Positions 42,304 through 53,741 are shown, counted from the first letter of the stretch. The stretch: DNA of 64,000 nucleotides from CAVSCR01 sp963726575 (GCA_963726575.1 CAVSCR010000001.1:49712-113711), one strand, 5' to 3'. The notes: a model not told the origin generated them from the letters alone. Translations and numbers: made by a program.

Positions 42304-43760
42304 TCATCTCGACCCACTGACCAGGCGATATCGCGCGGCTCTGAGCAGCCCGAGCACCTCGGGGCCACCCACGGCCAGGGTCGAGGCGACCCGCCCGTCG
42401 CGCACCCGCACCGCGCTCGGGGTGCCCGGCGAGCCCAGGGCGTCGCCCGCGGCGAACCCGACGTCCAGGGCCACGGGGCCGGTCAGGCCGCCGGCGTGCA
42501 GCCGGCCCAGGTCACGGTCGCGCAGGGCCACCAGGGTCGGCGCCTCCCCGGCCAGCTGGGCCACGTCTGCCTCGATCTGCTGGCAGAACCCGCAGGTGGT
42601 GTCCCACAGCAGCACCACCACGTCGTCGCCCACCTCGTGGACCGCGGCGGCGAGGCTCATCTCGCCCTCGGGCGTCGCGACCACGACGTCGGGCAGCGGG
42701 TCGCCCTCGCTGATCGGTGGGCGCTCGAGCGCCACGTCAACCGGCGCGGGGTGTCCGGTCAGCCCGGCGTGCAGCGCCCGCATGTCGTCGGCGCCGTACG
42801 ACGGCGGCGACACGATCTGGCCGTTCTCCACGACCACCGCGCCGGGGGTGTACTCCATGCGGAACAGGTCGGTCTGGTGGGCGTCGGCAAGGCGGTGCAC
42901 CTGCAGGTCGCCGAACTTCGCCGCCACCTCGGCAGCGGTCCCGGGGCTCATGACGACGATCGGAAGACCGTCGTCGGCCACCTGCCACGCGCGCAGCTCC
43001 TCGGCCAGCTCACCACAGGCTTCGCAGCTCGGGCTGACGAACACCATCAGCGAAAACCCTTGTGCCGCAACGGTTTGCGCCACATCGCAGAACGGCACCC
43101 TCAGCGTCGGTCACGTCGACCGACGGCAGCGGGAACGACTGGAACACGTCGTGCGCGTGGTGGTGCTCGGCGGGTCCCGACGCCTCGAGCGCGTCGAGTC
43201 GGTGGAGCACCTCGCCGTAGCGACGCAGCAACGACCAGAACAGCACGCCCAGCAACGCGACTGCCGTCGTCAGGACCAGGACGGCGCCCCACAACCAGCG
43301 CGACTGCGCGTCCAGCGGGTCGACGACTCGGGCGGCACCGTCCCACGGCCACGGCTGTGCGGTGCCTCCGGCGAGGACCACGACGGCGAGCGCCAGCAGC
43401 ACCAGGTTGCGCACCACTGCCCACCACGTGACCGGCCGGTCCGACGTCGAGCCGAAGCAGTGGCACGCCACGCTGCGGTGCCGCACGAGGCTCGACACGA
43501 TGACCACGGTGAAGCCCACGAGCAAGGCGGACGCCAGTGCCGCCGCCACCGTCGCGACCGGTCCGCGCGCGAGCAAGCCGACGGCGATCGTGAGCTCCAG
43601 CGGGGCGAGCAGCGGCCGCCACGGCGGGCACCAGGGCCGAGGGGACGCCGAAGTCGCTGACGGCCTGACGGGTGCCGGCGCGGTCGGCCAGCTTGGTGAA
43701 CCCGGACACTGCGAAGACCACGGCCAGGATCAGCCGGGCCACGAGGTCGAGGGTGGTCAC
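42304..43760 (-). pseudogene. MauE-like membrane protein fused to two thioredoxin-like domains (two frameshifts)
   Basis: Three minus-strand pieces read as one protein of about 480 residues. From ATG-type start 43760: MTTLDLVARLILAVVFAVSG (MauE/DoxX TM1), a frame change near 43620, then TM helices containing VACHCFGSTSDRPVTWW, typical of MauE. A basic/coil segment LLRRYGEVLHRLDALEASG leads, after another shift near 43095, to a first thioredoxin-like domain with SPSCEACGELAEEL and a second with DTTCGFCQQIEAD. MauE/MauD-type proteins support disulfide formation in exported proteins. The Cys-rich Tat protein is the next gene downstream on the same strand, an attractive substrate. The joins are inferred from family layout. 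Confidence 0.68.
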
Positions 43761-43843
43761 CTGGGGTGTCTCGGCAGATTCACCCGTTCGGTTGAATCAC
43801 CCGCCAGGCACTGTCTTCCGACCGCGCGCGGCGCCGACTCGCC

Positions 43844-44757
43844 TCAGCGACGGCTGTCGCGGTACTGCCGGTAGGCCCGCGGGAACCGGCGTGCCCCGTC
43901 GACCAGCCGTGCCCCGTACGCGACGGCCAGCCACCCCGGCCCGCGGGCCGCTCGCGGGTCGCCGTCGCGCACGAAGGCTGGGCTGGGGAAGGCCCAGCGC
44001 AGCACCTGGCCGGGCCGCCGGCGCAGCGGCATCCGGCTCAGCTCGTCGAGCCGCACGGCGGTCTGGTCGGCCTCGGAGCTGCGCAGGCTCCCACTCGGGC
44101 GGCACTTCGACGTCGCTCAGGCCCAGCGGGCCGACGAGCCGCGAGGCGTCCTCGTGACGCTCCAGGCCGGCCCGCAGGGCGGGCAAGGCGTCGAGATCGG
44201 CGGCCAGGCTGGCGACGTCCATCCAGCCGGGCAGGTCCAGCGCCTCCGCCGCGTGCCGCAGGTCGTCGCTGGTCCGCGGATTCCCCGGAGTGCGGGCAGC
44301 GTGCAGGGCCACGATGAGGGCGCGTGTGGTGACGTCGGGGAACGCCGCCTCGACCCGAGCGATGGTCTCCGGAACGCGCCGCGCCCACAGGGTGCGAAAC
44401 GCCGCCTCCGGCTCGACTCCGATGCCGGGGAACGTGCGGTGCAGGTCGACGACGTGGGCTCCCTGCTGCGGGTCCAGCCGGCTCAGCTCCAGTGAGTGCG
44501 GCGCCGCCTCGCCGTCGCGGAATGCCGGCCGGACGAACCCATGAGCGGTCAGCGTGGAGATCGCGTCAGTCCAGCCGACCCGGGTCGACGAGGAGGTCGA
44601 CGTCCACCGACTGCCGGCCCCCTTCGGGGTAGAGCCATCGAGCCGTCGCCGGACCCTTGAGGATCATGGCGTCGATGCCCTGCTCGGCGAGCAGCCAGCA
44701 CGCCTCGGCATGCAGCAGGTCGAGCCATGCGCGCGCACCGATCGGTTCGCGGGTCAT
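43844..44757 (-). pseudogene. Nucleotidyltransferase-family protein (NTP_transf_5-like; at least two frameshifts)
   Basis: Pieces from 44757 down to the TGA at 43844 form one protein of about 300 residues. The N terminus holds the family core: AEQGIDAMILKGPATARWLY and SVDVDLLVDPGRLD, with the two acidic residues of the nucleotidyltransferase site. The frame changes near 44570 and again near 44100, where the end DELSRMPLRRRPGQVLRW to YRQYRDSRR appears. Such proteins co-occur with PqqD-like proteins in polysaccharide and peptide clusters; their reaction is unproven. It follows fcl by 27 bases on the same strand. Confidence 0.7.
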
Positions 44758-44784
44758 CCTCGGTGGTCGGGCATCGTCGACCGG

Positions 44785-45745
44785 TCAGCCGCGCAGATCG
44801 TCCAGGTGGGACAGGTACCAGTCGTAGGTCGACCGGATGCCGTCGGCCAGCTCGATCTCGGGCTTCCAGCCGAGGTCGGTGAGGCGAGTGACGTCGAGCA
44901 GCTTGCGCGGGGTGCCGTCGGGCTTGCTGCGTCGAACACCAGGTCGCCCTCGTAGCCGACGATCGACGCGACGAGCTCGGCGAGCTCGGCGATCGACAGG
45001 TCGTCGCCGACGCCGACGTTGATCGGTTCGGGCTCGTCGTAGTTGTCGAGCAGGAAGGCGACGGCGCTCGCGAGGTCGTCGACGTGCAGGAACTCGCGAC
45101 GCGGCGTGCCGGTGCCCCAGATCGTCACGTCGGCGTCGCCGGCGACCTTCGCCTCGTGGAAGCGGCGGATCAGGGCTGGCAGCACGTGCGAGTTCTGCCG
45201 GTCGAAGTTGTCGCCCGGGCCGTAGAGGTTGGTCGGCATGGCCGAGATCCAGTGGTGACCGTGCTGCCGACGCATCGCCTGCACCTGGAGCACGCCGGCG
45301 ATCTTCGCGATCGCGTATGCGTCGTTGGTCGGCTCGAGCGGTCCGGTCAGCAGGGCTGACTCCGGAATCGGCTGCGGGGCGAACTTGGGGTAGATGCACG
45401 ACGAGCCGAGGAAGAGCAGCCGCTCCGCGCCGTGGCGGTGCGCCGCGTCCATCACGTTGACCTGGATCCGCAGGTTGTCGGACAGGAAGTCGGCGGGGTA
45501 GGTGGCGTTGGCGAGGATCCCCCCGACCTTCGCGGCCGCCAGCACGACCGTGGTCGGGTCGTTGCTCGCCGAAGAAGGCGTCCACGGCCGGCGCGTCACG
45601 CAGGTCTAGTTCCGCCGAGGTCCTGCCGATCAGAGCGGGTGCGCCGAGATCACTCGAAGTGTCGCCACACCGCCGAGCCGACGAGTCCGCGGTGGCCCTG
45701 CAACGTAAAGTGGCGTCGCAGATCGAGTGCGGCTGGTGCGTTCAT
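44785..45745 (-). pseudogene. fcl: GDP-L-fucose synthase Fcl (several frameshifts)
   Basis: The protein converts GDP-4-keto-6-deoxymannose to GDP-L-fucose. From ATG 45745 the NADP loop is seen as GHRGLVGSAVWRHFE; after breaks near 45650 and 45575 the main part follows: VVLAAAKVGGILANATYPAD, the active-site region LLFLGSSCIYPKFAPQPI, Tyr/Lys in NDAYAIAKIAGV, and TPRREFLHVDDLASAV. A last shift near 44930 leads to KPDGTPRKLLDVTRLTDLGW. About 315 residues once repaired. The partner enzyme gmd is at 53742. Divergent from the glycosyltransferase genes with only 27 bases between start codons. Confidence 0.85.
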
Positions 45746-45772
45746 GCCGCCCAGCCTAGGTCGTGAGGGAAC

Positions 45773-46911
45773 ATGAACGCGCGGATCCTGGTCGTGCACG
45801 GCGTATCCACCGGATTCTCCCGGCGGCGCTGAACTGACGGTTCGCGCGTACTCGACTGGCTTGGCCGAGTGCGGTCACGACGTACGAGTTCTCGCGCTGA
45901 CCCCTGGCCCGACAGTGCGGACCGACCGAGACGGGCGGGTCGAAGTGCTGCGGATTCCGGCTGCCTGGTTCAACGGCTACTGGCCGTTCGACGAGGCCGG
46001 TCGCCCCGCAACCGGCCGCCGAGCCGTCATGGCATGCTTCGCGATCTTTGGTCCCCCCGCGCCCTGCGCACGGTGTCCCGAGCGATCGCCTCCTTCGCTC
46101 CTGACGTCGCAGTGTCAACAATCTCGCGGGCTGGTCGCTGGCGCCGTTGGTCGCAGTCGGCCGCGCCGAGCTACCGACCGCGCTGGTACTGCACGACTAC
46201 GGATTCATGTGCGTTCGGCGCACCATGCAAACTGACTCAGTGACGTGCGTCGGCACGTGTCTTGTGTGCCGGCCGCGGGCCGTCGCCGTTCGAACACTCG
46301 TCGACGTCGAGATCGTGATGCCGGTCAGCGAGTCGCTCATGACTCGGTACCGGCGAGTCGGGCTGTTCCAGGACCAAGACATCCGCGTCTTCCATCCGCC
46401 GGTCACGCAACCGCCGTTGGCAACGTCACGCGAGTGGCGATACGGGTACTTGGGTCGAATCCATGCGAGCAAGGGTATCGGCGACCTGCTGGACGCTGCG
46501 CGAGAGGCTGGCCAGCGGGTGGTGGTTGCCGGGAGCAGGTGATGAGGATAGTGGAGTTGCGACAGGAGTACTCCGGGGTTGCCGAGTGGCTCGGATGGGT
46601 GGCACCAGACGGATCTGTTCGGGCGGATCGAGACCCTGGTCGTGCCCTCCCGATCGGACGAGGCCTTCGGCCGGGTGGTTGTCGAGGCAGCCCTCGCGGG
46701 TCGCGATGTGATCGTCTCCAATCGCCCTGGTCTATTGGAGGCCGCAGCGTCTACCGGAGTCCGTTACCGGTCGTACGCATCAGGAGATCCGGCTGCTCTC
46801 GCCAGCCGGCTGGCGGAGGCCGCTCCGCACCGCTCGGGCTCCGCAGGCCCCGACGATGGCGCCGCTTCTTCAGACGATCGACGAGCTGGTGCTGGGACGA
46901 TCGCGGTCTGA
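45773..46911 (+). pseudogene. GT4-family glycosyltransferase (several frameshifts)
   Basis: From ATG 45773 (MNARILVVHGVSTGFS), frame changes near 45820, 46020, 46130 and 46535-46620 break one glycosyltransferase of about 375 residues. Visible pieces are TVRAYSTGLAECGHDVRVLAL, LPTALVLHDYGFMCVRR, the domain-2 start RYGYLGRIHASKGIGDLLDA, and the donor-site region EAFGRVVVEAALAGRDVIVS with its E-x7-E motif. The Cys-rich insert TSVTCVGTCLVCRP-like segment in the middle is seen in some GT4 enzymes. The sugar cannot be told. First of a run of rightward polysaccharide genes. Confidence 0.75.
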
Positions 46912-46923
46912 GCGGCCCGGACG

Positions 46924-47751
46924 TTGCAAACACGAGTGGCCGTGCTGATCACGACCTTCAACCGCCGCGAAGTCACCCTGCGCGGCTTGCACGCCTTGTT
47001 GGATCACTCGGGCGACCTTGATCTTCGGGTGTTCCTTGTTGACGACTCCAGCACGGATGGCACGCTCAGGCTGTCGTGGCCGAATTTGGGGATCGGGTCC
47101 ATGTGATCTCCGGTGGGGACTTGTATTGGTCCCGCGGTATGGCACGGGCGGACCGGGAGTCGAGCAACTGGCCAGCCGACTATCGCCTTTGGTTGAACGA
47201 CGACGTTGTGCTGACGCCAAACGCCGTTTCGGAACTCGTGCAGACCTCGCGCTGCAACTCCGATGCCATCGTCGCGGGTGCGGTGTGCGATCCCAGGACA
47301 GGAGCGGCTACGTACGGCGGATTGGTCCATGCCGGGCGTCATCCGCTTCGTTTGCTGCTGGCCGACCCGAGCGGCTCGCCTAAGACCGTAGATGCCTTCA
47401 CTGGGAACGTCGTGCTGATCCCCGTCGGTGCTGCGGCGACAGTCGGTGAGATCGACGCTCGGTACCTGCACGGAGGGGGAGACATCGAGTACGGCCTACG
47501 CGCAGCGCGCCGAGGCGTACCCATCGTGCTTTCCTCACGATTCGTGGGGAGCTGCCGCTCCCAATCCGATCAGAGAGTCCGCGTACGACCGCAATCTGGC
47601 CCTGCGGCGTCGCTGGGCTGTCGTGCGCGATCGGCGGGGGCTCCCGCTGAGTACTCAATTGCGCCTCTACCGGCATTACGGCGGGATGGCTTGGCCCTTC
47701 TGGTTGGCCACCGTGTATGGGCGAATCCTGTTTCCGCGGCGGACGCAATGA
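46924..47751 (+). pseudogene. GT2-family glycosyltransferase (at least two frameshifts)
   Basis: A TTG at 46924 or GTG at 46936 starts VAVLITTFNRREVTLRGLHAL, followed by VFLVDDSSTDGT (GT-A nucleotide site). After a shift near 47075 the sequence continues DRVHVISGGDLYWSRGMARA, YRLWLNDDVVLTPNAV (DxD-like) and TGNVVLIPVGAAATVGEIDA, then YLHGGGDIEYGLRAARRG. A second shift near 47550 leads to WAVVRDRRGLPLSTQLRLYR and the stop at 47751. Similar to rhamnosyl- or galactofuranosyl-type GT2 enzymes. Its stop overlaps the next ATG as ATGA. Confidence 0.78.
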
Positions 47752-49083
47752 ACCCGCCAGTCTGGAATCTGGCAATCGCTCTCAGCGGCGGCGCCGCGCT
47801 GCTCTGGCTGGTGCGCTATCTCATCGTTAACATCCGCCGTGGGTGGTGGACCTCGGCGAGCACGCTGATCGTCGCGGCGGCCGCCGCGGTCATGGTGCCG
47901 CTCTTGATCGGTGATTTCGCCCACGGCATCCTGTCCAGCACCGACGCCTTCGGGGAACCGATCCTCGTCTATGACGGGTGGGTTTCTCAGTTGCAGCGGT
48001 CCTTCACGCTGGCTTTCTTCGTCGGCGCTGTCGCCTTCGCGATCTGGTCGGTCGCGCGGGGACGGACACCACATTCCTGGGCGGCCGTCGTGGCTTCGTG
48101 CGGCGTCATGTTGGCCGATATCGGGAACCTGGCCGCTGGCGCCAAGGTCACCGACCCGCCGCTGCTCGCCCTCGCTGCCGCCCTCTTGGTCGCGGCCTGG
48201 TGCCGTGGGCCGGTAGGCGTCGGCGTTGGTGGCGTCACGGTGATCGTGTCGGTGCTCGGGCTCAGCGGGCTGATCGGGTTCATCGACCCCGAGACTGCCT
48301 GGAAGGCGTGCCGTCCGGACAAGTGCAGTCCGGCGAACGCCCTCTACCAAGGTCTTCTGGTGCACGAGAACACCATGGGGCTGCTCGTCGCTCCGGCGAT
48401 TCCCTTCGTGGTCTTCGGAACCCGCGGTCGAGCTCGATCGCTTGCTGGGCGGGTTCCTGATGGTCGTGGAACTCGCGACGGGCAGCAGGTCCGGCCTGTT
48501 GGCAGCTGTCGTTGCGACCGTGGGTTCTCTTCTGCTTGTGGCTACCGGCCGCTCGCGTTGCATCTGATCGCCCACGGGCTGGCTTGGGATCGTCGCAGTG
48601 GGCGCCGTCGGCAGCCTTGCTCCCTCTGGGTCCAGGAGAGCGACCAGAGCTTCACGGCTCGTGGCGAACTCTGGCGGATTGCTCGCGAACGGATCTTCGA
48701 CAGTCCGCTCTGGGGCCACGGTTCCTTCGGCTGGCGCTCGATCTACAATCGCGAAGGGTTGTTCGGCGACTCCAGCACCTATTCGCCGCACAACCAAGTG
48801 CTTGACGTCGCGTTCACGATCGGGGCTCGGCGTTCTGCTGGTGCTGATCTCCGTGGTGATGACGCTCGTGCAAGCCAAGGCGTCACGTCCCTTCGCCCTC
48901 GCCATCCTGATCAGCGTCTGGCTTGGTGGCTTGGAACGGCCGTGGTCGTTCTCTGGGCTCGACTGGCTCAGCTGGACGCTGGTGGGATTCGTGATGCTGG
49001 GCGACATCCAGCATGAGCGGGCAACCGCGGGCGAATCCCGGCGTCTCGCTCTCGTTCCCGTTCCTCGCGGAGGGTCTGGCTGA
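47748..49083 (+). pseudogene. O-antigen ligase/polymerase-like membrane protein (several frameshifts)
   Basis: A multi-pass protein of about 440 residues beginning at ATG 47748. The first 220 codons are intact and contain about six membrane helices, ending at YQGLLVHENTMGLLVAPAIPF; the HENT(M/L)G element is typical of the O-antigen ligase/Wzy superfamily. Shifts occur near 48430, 48560, 48620 and 48820; later pieces include GELWRIARERIFDSPLWGHG and STYSPHNQVLDVAFTIG, with the family's His, then the last helices. Likely polymerises or ligates the polysaccharide made by this cluster. Confidence 0.78.
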
Positions 49084-50170
49084 GTCGTCGTGTCGCGGTC
49101 TGCACGAGTGGTACGCCGGGTTCGGTGGATCTGAGACCGTCGCACTGGAGATCGTAGATGTCCTGGACGCGGAGTTCCATGTGCTCTACGTGGAGGGGGG
49201 AGTCACCGCTCCACCGAGAACACGCGAATCTGCTATCGCCGCGCTGCGTTCCCTACAGCGCAAGCAAGCAGCCGTACCGCTGACCCCGTTCGCTTGGCGA
49301 GTGCATCGCGCCCCCGAATACTCGACCGTCGTCACCTCGTCGCATGCGCTCGGTCATACGGCGCGCCTTCCGGGGAGCTCGGCGGCCACATACCTGTCTT
49401 ACGTGCACACTCCAGCGCGTTACGTGTGGACTCCGGAACTCGACGAGGCAGGCAGTCGGGCCTCCTCGCCCCCGCCCGTGCAGTTCTCCGCACGATGGAT
49501 CGTCGGTTCGCGAGCCACGTCACCGCGTATGCAGCGAACAGTCGCGAGGTCGCTGCCCGATTCGGAAGTTCTGGAACCGGGACGCAGAGGTGATCCATCC
49601 CCCGGTCGACGTCGACTACTTCTCTCCGGCGCCCACGGCGAGGCGCGCAGGGGCCCCTGCTGTCGGTCGGGAGATTCGTTGCCTACAAGAGGCACGACTT
49701 CGCCATCGAGGTTGCTGAAGCGTCTGGCCGGCCGTTGGTGTTGGCAGGGGCCGGCCCTCTCGAACAGAATCTCCGCCGCCAGGCTGCAGATGCCGCGGTT
49801 CCGATCACCTTCGTCATCGCGCCGACCCAGGAGCGGTTGCGCGACCTGTACCGCGGCGCCGTCGGCCTCGTGTTCGCCGCTCACGAGGACTTCGGGATGG
49901 TTCCCGTCGAGGCGATGGCGGCCGGCACACCGGTGCTGGCCTACGCCGCCGGCGGGGCGTTCGAGACCGTTCAGCCTGGGGTCTCCGGTGCGCTGGACTC
50001 CCGAGCTCGACCCCGCTGCGTTCGCCGCCCAAATCGACAGGGTCCGCAAGCTGGACCGCGACGAGGTGAGTCGGGCAGCGGCACGCTTTTCGCGGCAGAG
50101 GTTTCGTGACGAAGTGGTCCGCTGGGTAGGCGGTACGCCCCGCTCGCTGCCACGGGACAACCGCCAGTGA
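49080..50170 (+). pseudogene. GT4-family glycosyltransferase (several frameshifts)
   Basis: The start is unclear (no ATG/GTG in the right frame; about 49080, overlapping the preceding stop). Pieces: LHEWYAGFGGSETVALEIVD, the acceptor region YLSYVHTPARYVWTPELD, ASHVTAYAANSREVAARFG, then after shifts near 49480, 49580 and 49660 VGRFVAYKRHDFAIEVAEAS and the donor motif HEDFGMVPVEAMAAGTPVLA. The end reads FSRQRFRDEVVRWVGG. About 365 residues if repaired; resembles mannosyltransferases of the WbaZ type. Acceptor and sugar are not known. Confidence 0.75.
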
Positions 50171-51172
50171 CGGCACCATTCCGGTCTGCGTCAACGGCCG
50201 CTTTCAATCTGCCCCGCTAACCGGCGTCCAGAGGTACTGCGCGGTCTGCGCTGGCCGCGCTCGGTCGACGGTCGGATCTCGACCTGCGAGTCGTGGCGAA
50301 CAACGAGGCCAGCACCTGGCCGGCGTTCGCGGCCATCTGTGGGAGCAAGTGGAGCTCCCGCTGTTGAGGGGAGACCGGGTCCTGCTCGGCCCAGCCAACT
50401 GGGGCCCCGTCGCCGTGCGCCGTCAGGTGCTTGTCTTGCAGGACATTGCGCCGCTTGGTCCATCCGGAGTTCTTCTCGCGCTCCTACGTTCTCGCCGCGC
50501 GGGCCCTGCTGCCGACGTTGGTTCGACGCGTTGCCGTCGTGGCTGTGGGCTCGGAGTTCAGCCGCGCCGAGTTGCACCGCGTGCTCGACGTTCCGGCGGA
50601 CAAGGTGGTGGTAGCCGAGTCGGGTCTAGACCCCCACATCTTCGGCCCGGCGCCTCAAACAGGCACGCAGGCGCCCTTCGGACTCTTCGTAGGTGGTCAC
50701 GACACCCGCAAGAACCTGGCGTTCGCGCTACGACTCTGGCCACGCGTCTGGCGCGAGCACGGTCTGCGACTGGTCGTGACTCGGCGCGGGGCGGTGACGG
50801 TGACACGTGCGGAGGCCGCCGTTGCGCGAACCCTGGATCGACGTGGTGGTCGACCCGTCCGACCGCGACTGGCCGAGCTCTAGTCGCTGCCTCGGTCTTG
50901 GTGTGGCCGAGCCACTACGAGGGGTTCGGTTTGCCTCTCCTCGAGGCGGCCGCCCTTGGCACCCCATTCGTCAGCACCGAAAGCGGAGCTGCACCGCAGC
51001 TGGCCCGACGGCCATGGCAGATCCAGCCGCTCGACGACGACGCCTGGCGGTTTGCGATCGGTCGGCGCTGGCTCCCGACCCGTCGCTTGCAGCAGAGCTC
51101 ACGGCTGAGGCGCGCAGCTACACATGGGATCGCACAGCGCGTGTGCTCGCGGAGGCGCTGAAGCGGGTCTAG
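50167..51172 (+). pseudogene. GT4-family glycosyltransferase (several frameshifts)
   Basis: GTG 50167 overlaps the preceding TGA. The protein (about 335 residues after repair) is broken near 50215-50260, 50350, 50455, 50815 and 50890. Pieces: LGPANWGPVAVRRQVLVLQD, VHPEFFSRSYVLAARALLP, VVAVGSEFSRAELHRVLDVP, LFVGGHDTRKNLAFALRLWP and the donor site HYEGFGLPLLEAAALGTPFV. It ends ARVLAEALKRV. Last of the rightward glycosyltransferase run. Confidence 0.74.
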
Positions 51173-51200
51173 CAGAACTCCGGTGGGTGCGGAACCTGGA

Positions 51201-51956
51201 CTAATGAGCGCCGGATCCGCGAACGACCACACCGATGGTGCGGACGAGGATTGCGAAGTCGTCGCGCAGCGACCAGGCGCGGACGTACTTCAGGTCGAAC
51301 TTGACGGCGAGATCCCACTCCAGCTCGGAGCGGCCGTTGACCTGCCACAGGCCGGTCAGCCCGGGCTTCATGGCCAGACGAAGTTCTTCACGCCGGGTGT
51401 AGAGCGCCGACCTCGGCCGGGCGCTGCGGGCGCGGGCCGACGAGTGACATCTCGCCCTTGGCCACGTTCCACAGCTGCGGCAGCTCGTCCACGGAGTACT
51501 TCCGCAGCATTCGGCCAAGTCGGGTGACCCGCGGGTCGTCTGGCACCTTGAACAGAGGGGCGTCATGACGCCCGTGCTGCTCCAGCAGGCGACGCAACTC
51601 GGAGTCGGCACCGTGGCGCATCGTCCGGAACTTCCAGATACGGAAGAGTCGACCGTCACGGCCGACTCGTTCCTGGCGGAAGATCACGGGGCCGGGGAGT
51701 CCAGCCGAATGGCCACCGCCACCAGCATCAGCACCGGCAGCGAGCAAGATCAGGCCTACGGCGGCCAGCACCCGGTCGGCCCGTGCTTGAGAGCCAGGGC
51801 GGCCCGGCTGTGGGTTGGCAGCGTCGGTGCGGGTGGGTCGGAGATGGGCTTGACGGCTGGCGGGTCAACCGCGCGCAGTCGGGGAAACGCGATCAGAAGT
51901 GAGGACGCGGAACTACGCGCGCGGTCCGCTCGGACCTCGATCGCGACGTCGGTCAC
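51201..51956 (-). pseudogene. Lipid-linked sugar-1-phosphate transferase, short form (frameshifts)
   Basis: From GTG 51956 (AGGGGAG upstream) a polar leader of about 58 residues ends ALALK; after a shift near 51785 one hydrophobic segment, VLAAVGLILLA, is followed by the transferase core PGPVIFRQERVGRDGRLFRI, WKFRTMRHGADSELRRLLEQ, RKYSVDELPQLWNVAKGEMS and VGPRPQRPAEV. A last shift near 51400 gives MKPGLTGLWQVNGRSELEWD to the TGA at 51201. This is the WcaJ/WbaP-type catalytic domain without the usual four-helix N-terminal region. It would start polysaccharide assembly on undecaprenyl phosphate. Confidence 0.82.
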
Positions 51957-52288
51957 CGTTACTCCCCTTTTGATTCCCCGGTGTGGCTCGTCCTGGCGTC
52001 GTCGAGCCGGGGTCGGCGCGACGTCTGCGGGTCAGGGCGTTGTCGTCCCCACGGCTTGATCGGCCGCAGGAAACGTGACTTGAGCGGGGGAACCGCAATC
52101 TGGCCCGGTGACTAACGCGGTCGGTCGAAGATCGACTTGTCCTCGGCGGTAAATACCGGCGTCCGGCGCGCCGAAGCGTCGAGAGGGCCCGATGGGCTAG
52201 GCAGACTTGGGTCGGACGAAGGCTGGGAGAAGGGACCGGTGGCTCGTGACGTCGGATGTCACCCCTCGGAACCTCAGGGAGCAACAGG
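51957..52288. other. Divergent intergenic region without recognised genes
   Basis: 332 bases between the sugar transferase and flippase start codons. It should hold the promoters of both. Several GC-rich hairpins are possible, but I recognise no riboswitch, repeat family or operator. Confidence 0.5.
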
Positions 52289-53600
52289 GTGAGTGAGGCA
52301 GCGGCCGACCTGCGCACTTCGGCCGCGTTAGGCACGGCCCGCATGGCGGTGGCGGTCCGCACGGTGACCCTTCCGATCACCGCGCTGGCCACGGCCTTTG
52401 CCGCCCGCTTGGTGATCGGCGGTACGGCGTCAACGAATTCGCGACCTACGCCCTGATCGTGGGCCTGGTCGCGTTGGTCCCATTTGGCGACCTCGGAGTG
52501 AGCGCCGCGCTGACGGACGTCGCCGCGCGTCGAGCAACGCTGGGACCCGAACGAGTGCGGGCCGTCATGTTGACGAGCTTCCGGACCCTGGCGCTGATCG
52601 GTGTCGGCATCCTGGTCGCTGCCGTTGTCGGCGGTGTCACCGGCCTCTGGTCCCTGCTCGTCGGCATTCCGGGCGACCAGGACGTCAACCGCTCCGCGGC
52701 CTTGGCTCTGGCGGCGATCGCTTTGGCGCCGCTGCCTATGGCGTCGTTACGGATTCTGCAGGGGCGCACGCCAACCACGTAGCGACTGCCCTGCAGGCCT
52801 GCGCCCCGGTGCTCACGCTGGTAGTGCTGTTCGCCCTGACCGAGGCCAACGCCCCGCTCTGGGTACTTCCGGTCTCTCCGGGCTTGGGATTCACCGTCAC
52901 CGGACTGGTGGGCTTATGGCTCGCCCAGCACCGCTATGGCTTCCCGATGGCCGCGGTCTTGCGACAGCTGCCACGACGGGCTCACCGCGGCGGGCGGATC
53001 CGCGAATTCGCCGTCCCCATGTTGTTGATCGGGCTGGCCCTGCCGTTGGCGTACCAGACCGATCGGATGGTGCTGAGTTGGGTGACCACGCTCGACGTGG
53101 TCGCCCAGTACTCAGTGGCGGCACCACTGCTGACGGCGGCGCTGGCCGTCATTGGAGCGGGCGGCGGCAGCCTCTGGGCCGTCTTCGCGGAGCGGCGCGA
53201 TTCGGCCAGCACCACGTGGTCGGCGCTCACTCGACTGGTGGGCGTCTTCGCCGCCGGTGGGATCGTGGTGGGCGTAGGGCTGGTGGCTGTCGGGCCGTTC
53301 GTGGCCGACTTCGTGGGCAACGGCGAGGTGACCGCCCCGCGGGGGGTCTTCGTCTCGTTCGCGGTGCTCGTGCTCGTGCTCGCTGTCTGGTGGCCGTTGG
53401 CCATGTATCTCACCCGCCCGACTGACCTGCGGAGGCAGGCTTGGTGGCACGGCGGGATGGTCGTCACGAATGTCGGTGCTTCGATCCCCCTCGCCATCTG
53501 GCTCGGGGCGGCCGGACCGGCGTTGGGCTCGGCCTTGGCTGCCGCCGTGTGGTTGCTGATCCCGGGCGCGCTGCGTGCCCACCGCCTCGCGGACCGCTGA
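52289..53600 (+). pseudogene. Polysaccharide flippase / MATE-like exporter (two or more frameshifts)
   Basis: From GTG 52289 (GGGAG upstream) about 435 residues with around twelve membrane helices. First piece: AVRTVTLPITALATAFAARL; after a shift near 52425 TYALIVGLVALVPFGDLGVS and the following helices; after another near 52775 the protein runs intact from TALQACAPVLTLVVLFALTE to GALRAHRLADR at 53600. Includes the amphipathic REFAVPMLLIGLALPLAYQT before TM7, as in Wzx-type flippases. Likely flips lipid-linked repeat units. Confidence 0.82.
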
Positions 53601-53741
53601 TCTCCCGCAAACCGACCGACAACGGCCCGCGTACTCAGCCCCGGCTCAACTGCGACCTCCCGGCGGCCGAAGACCTCCGCGTAGCCCAATCGGGTGACCC
53701 GGCGTCCGCCGGGGCGGGCGGTCGGCGACCGGAGGCGAGGC

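Noticed and set aside
45773..51172. Programmed frameshifting to explain the many broken glycosyltransferases
   Set aside because: The shifts are too many, in both directions, and lack shared slippery sites or downstream structures; sequence error is simpler.
51957..52288. Possible riboswitch (GGGGGAACCGC and GGTGACTAAC resemble pieces of known aptamers)
   Set aside because: The pieces are not in the order or spacing of any riboswitch family I can name; a covariance-model search would be decisive.
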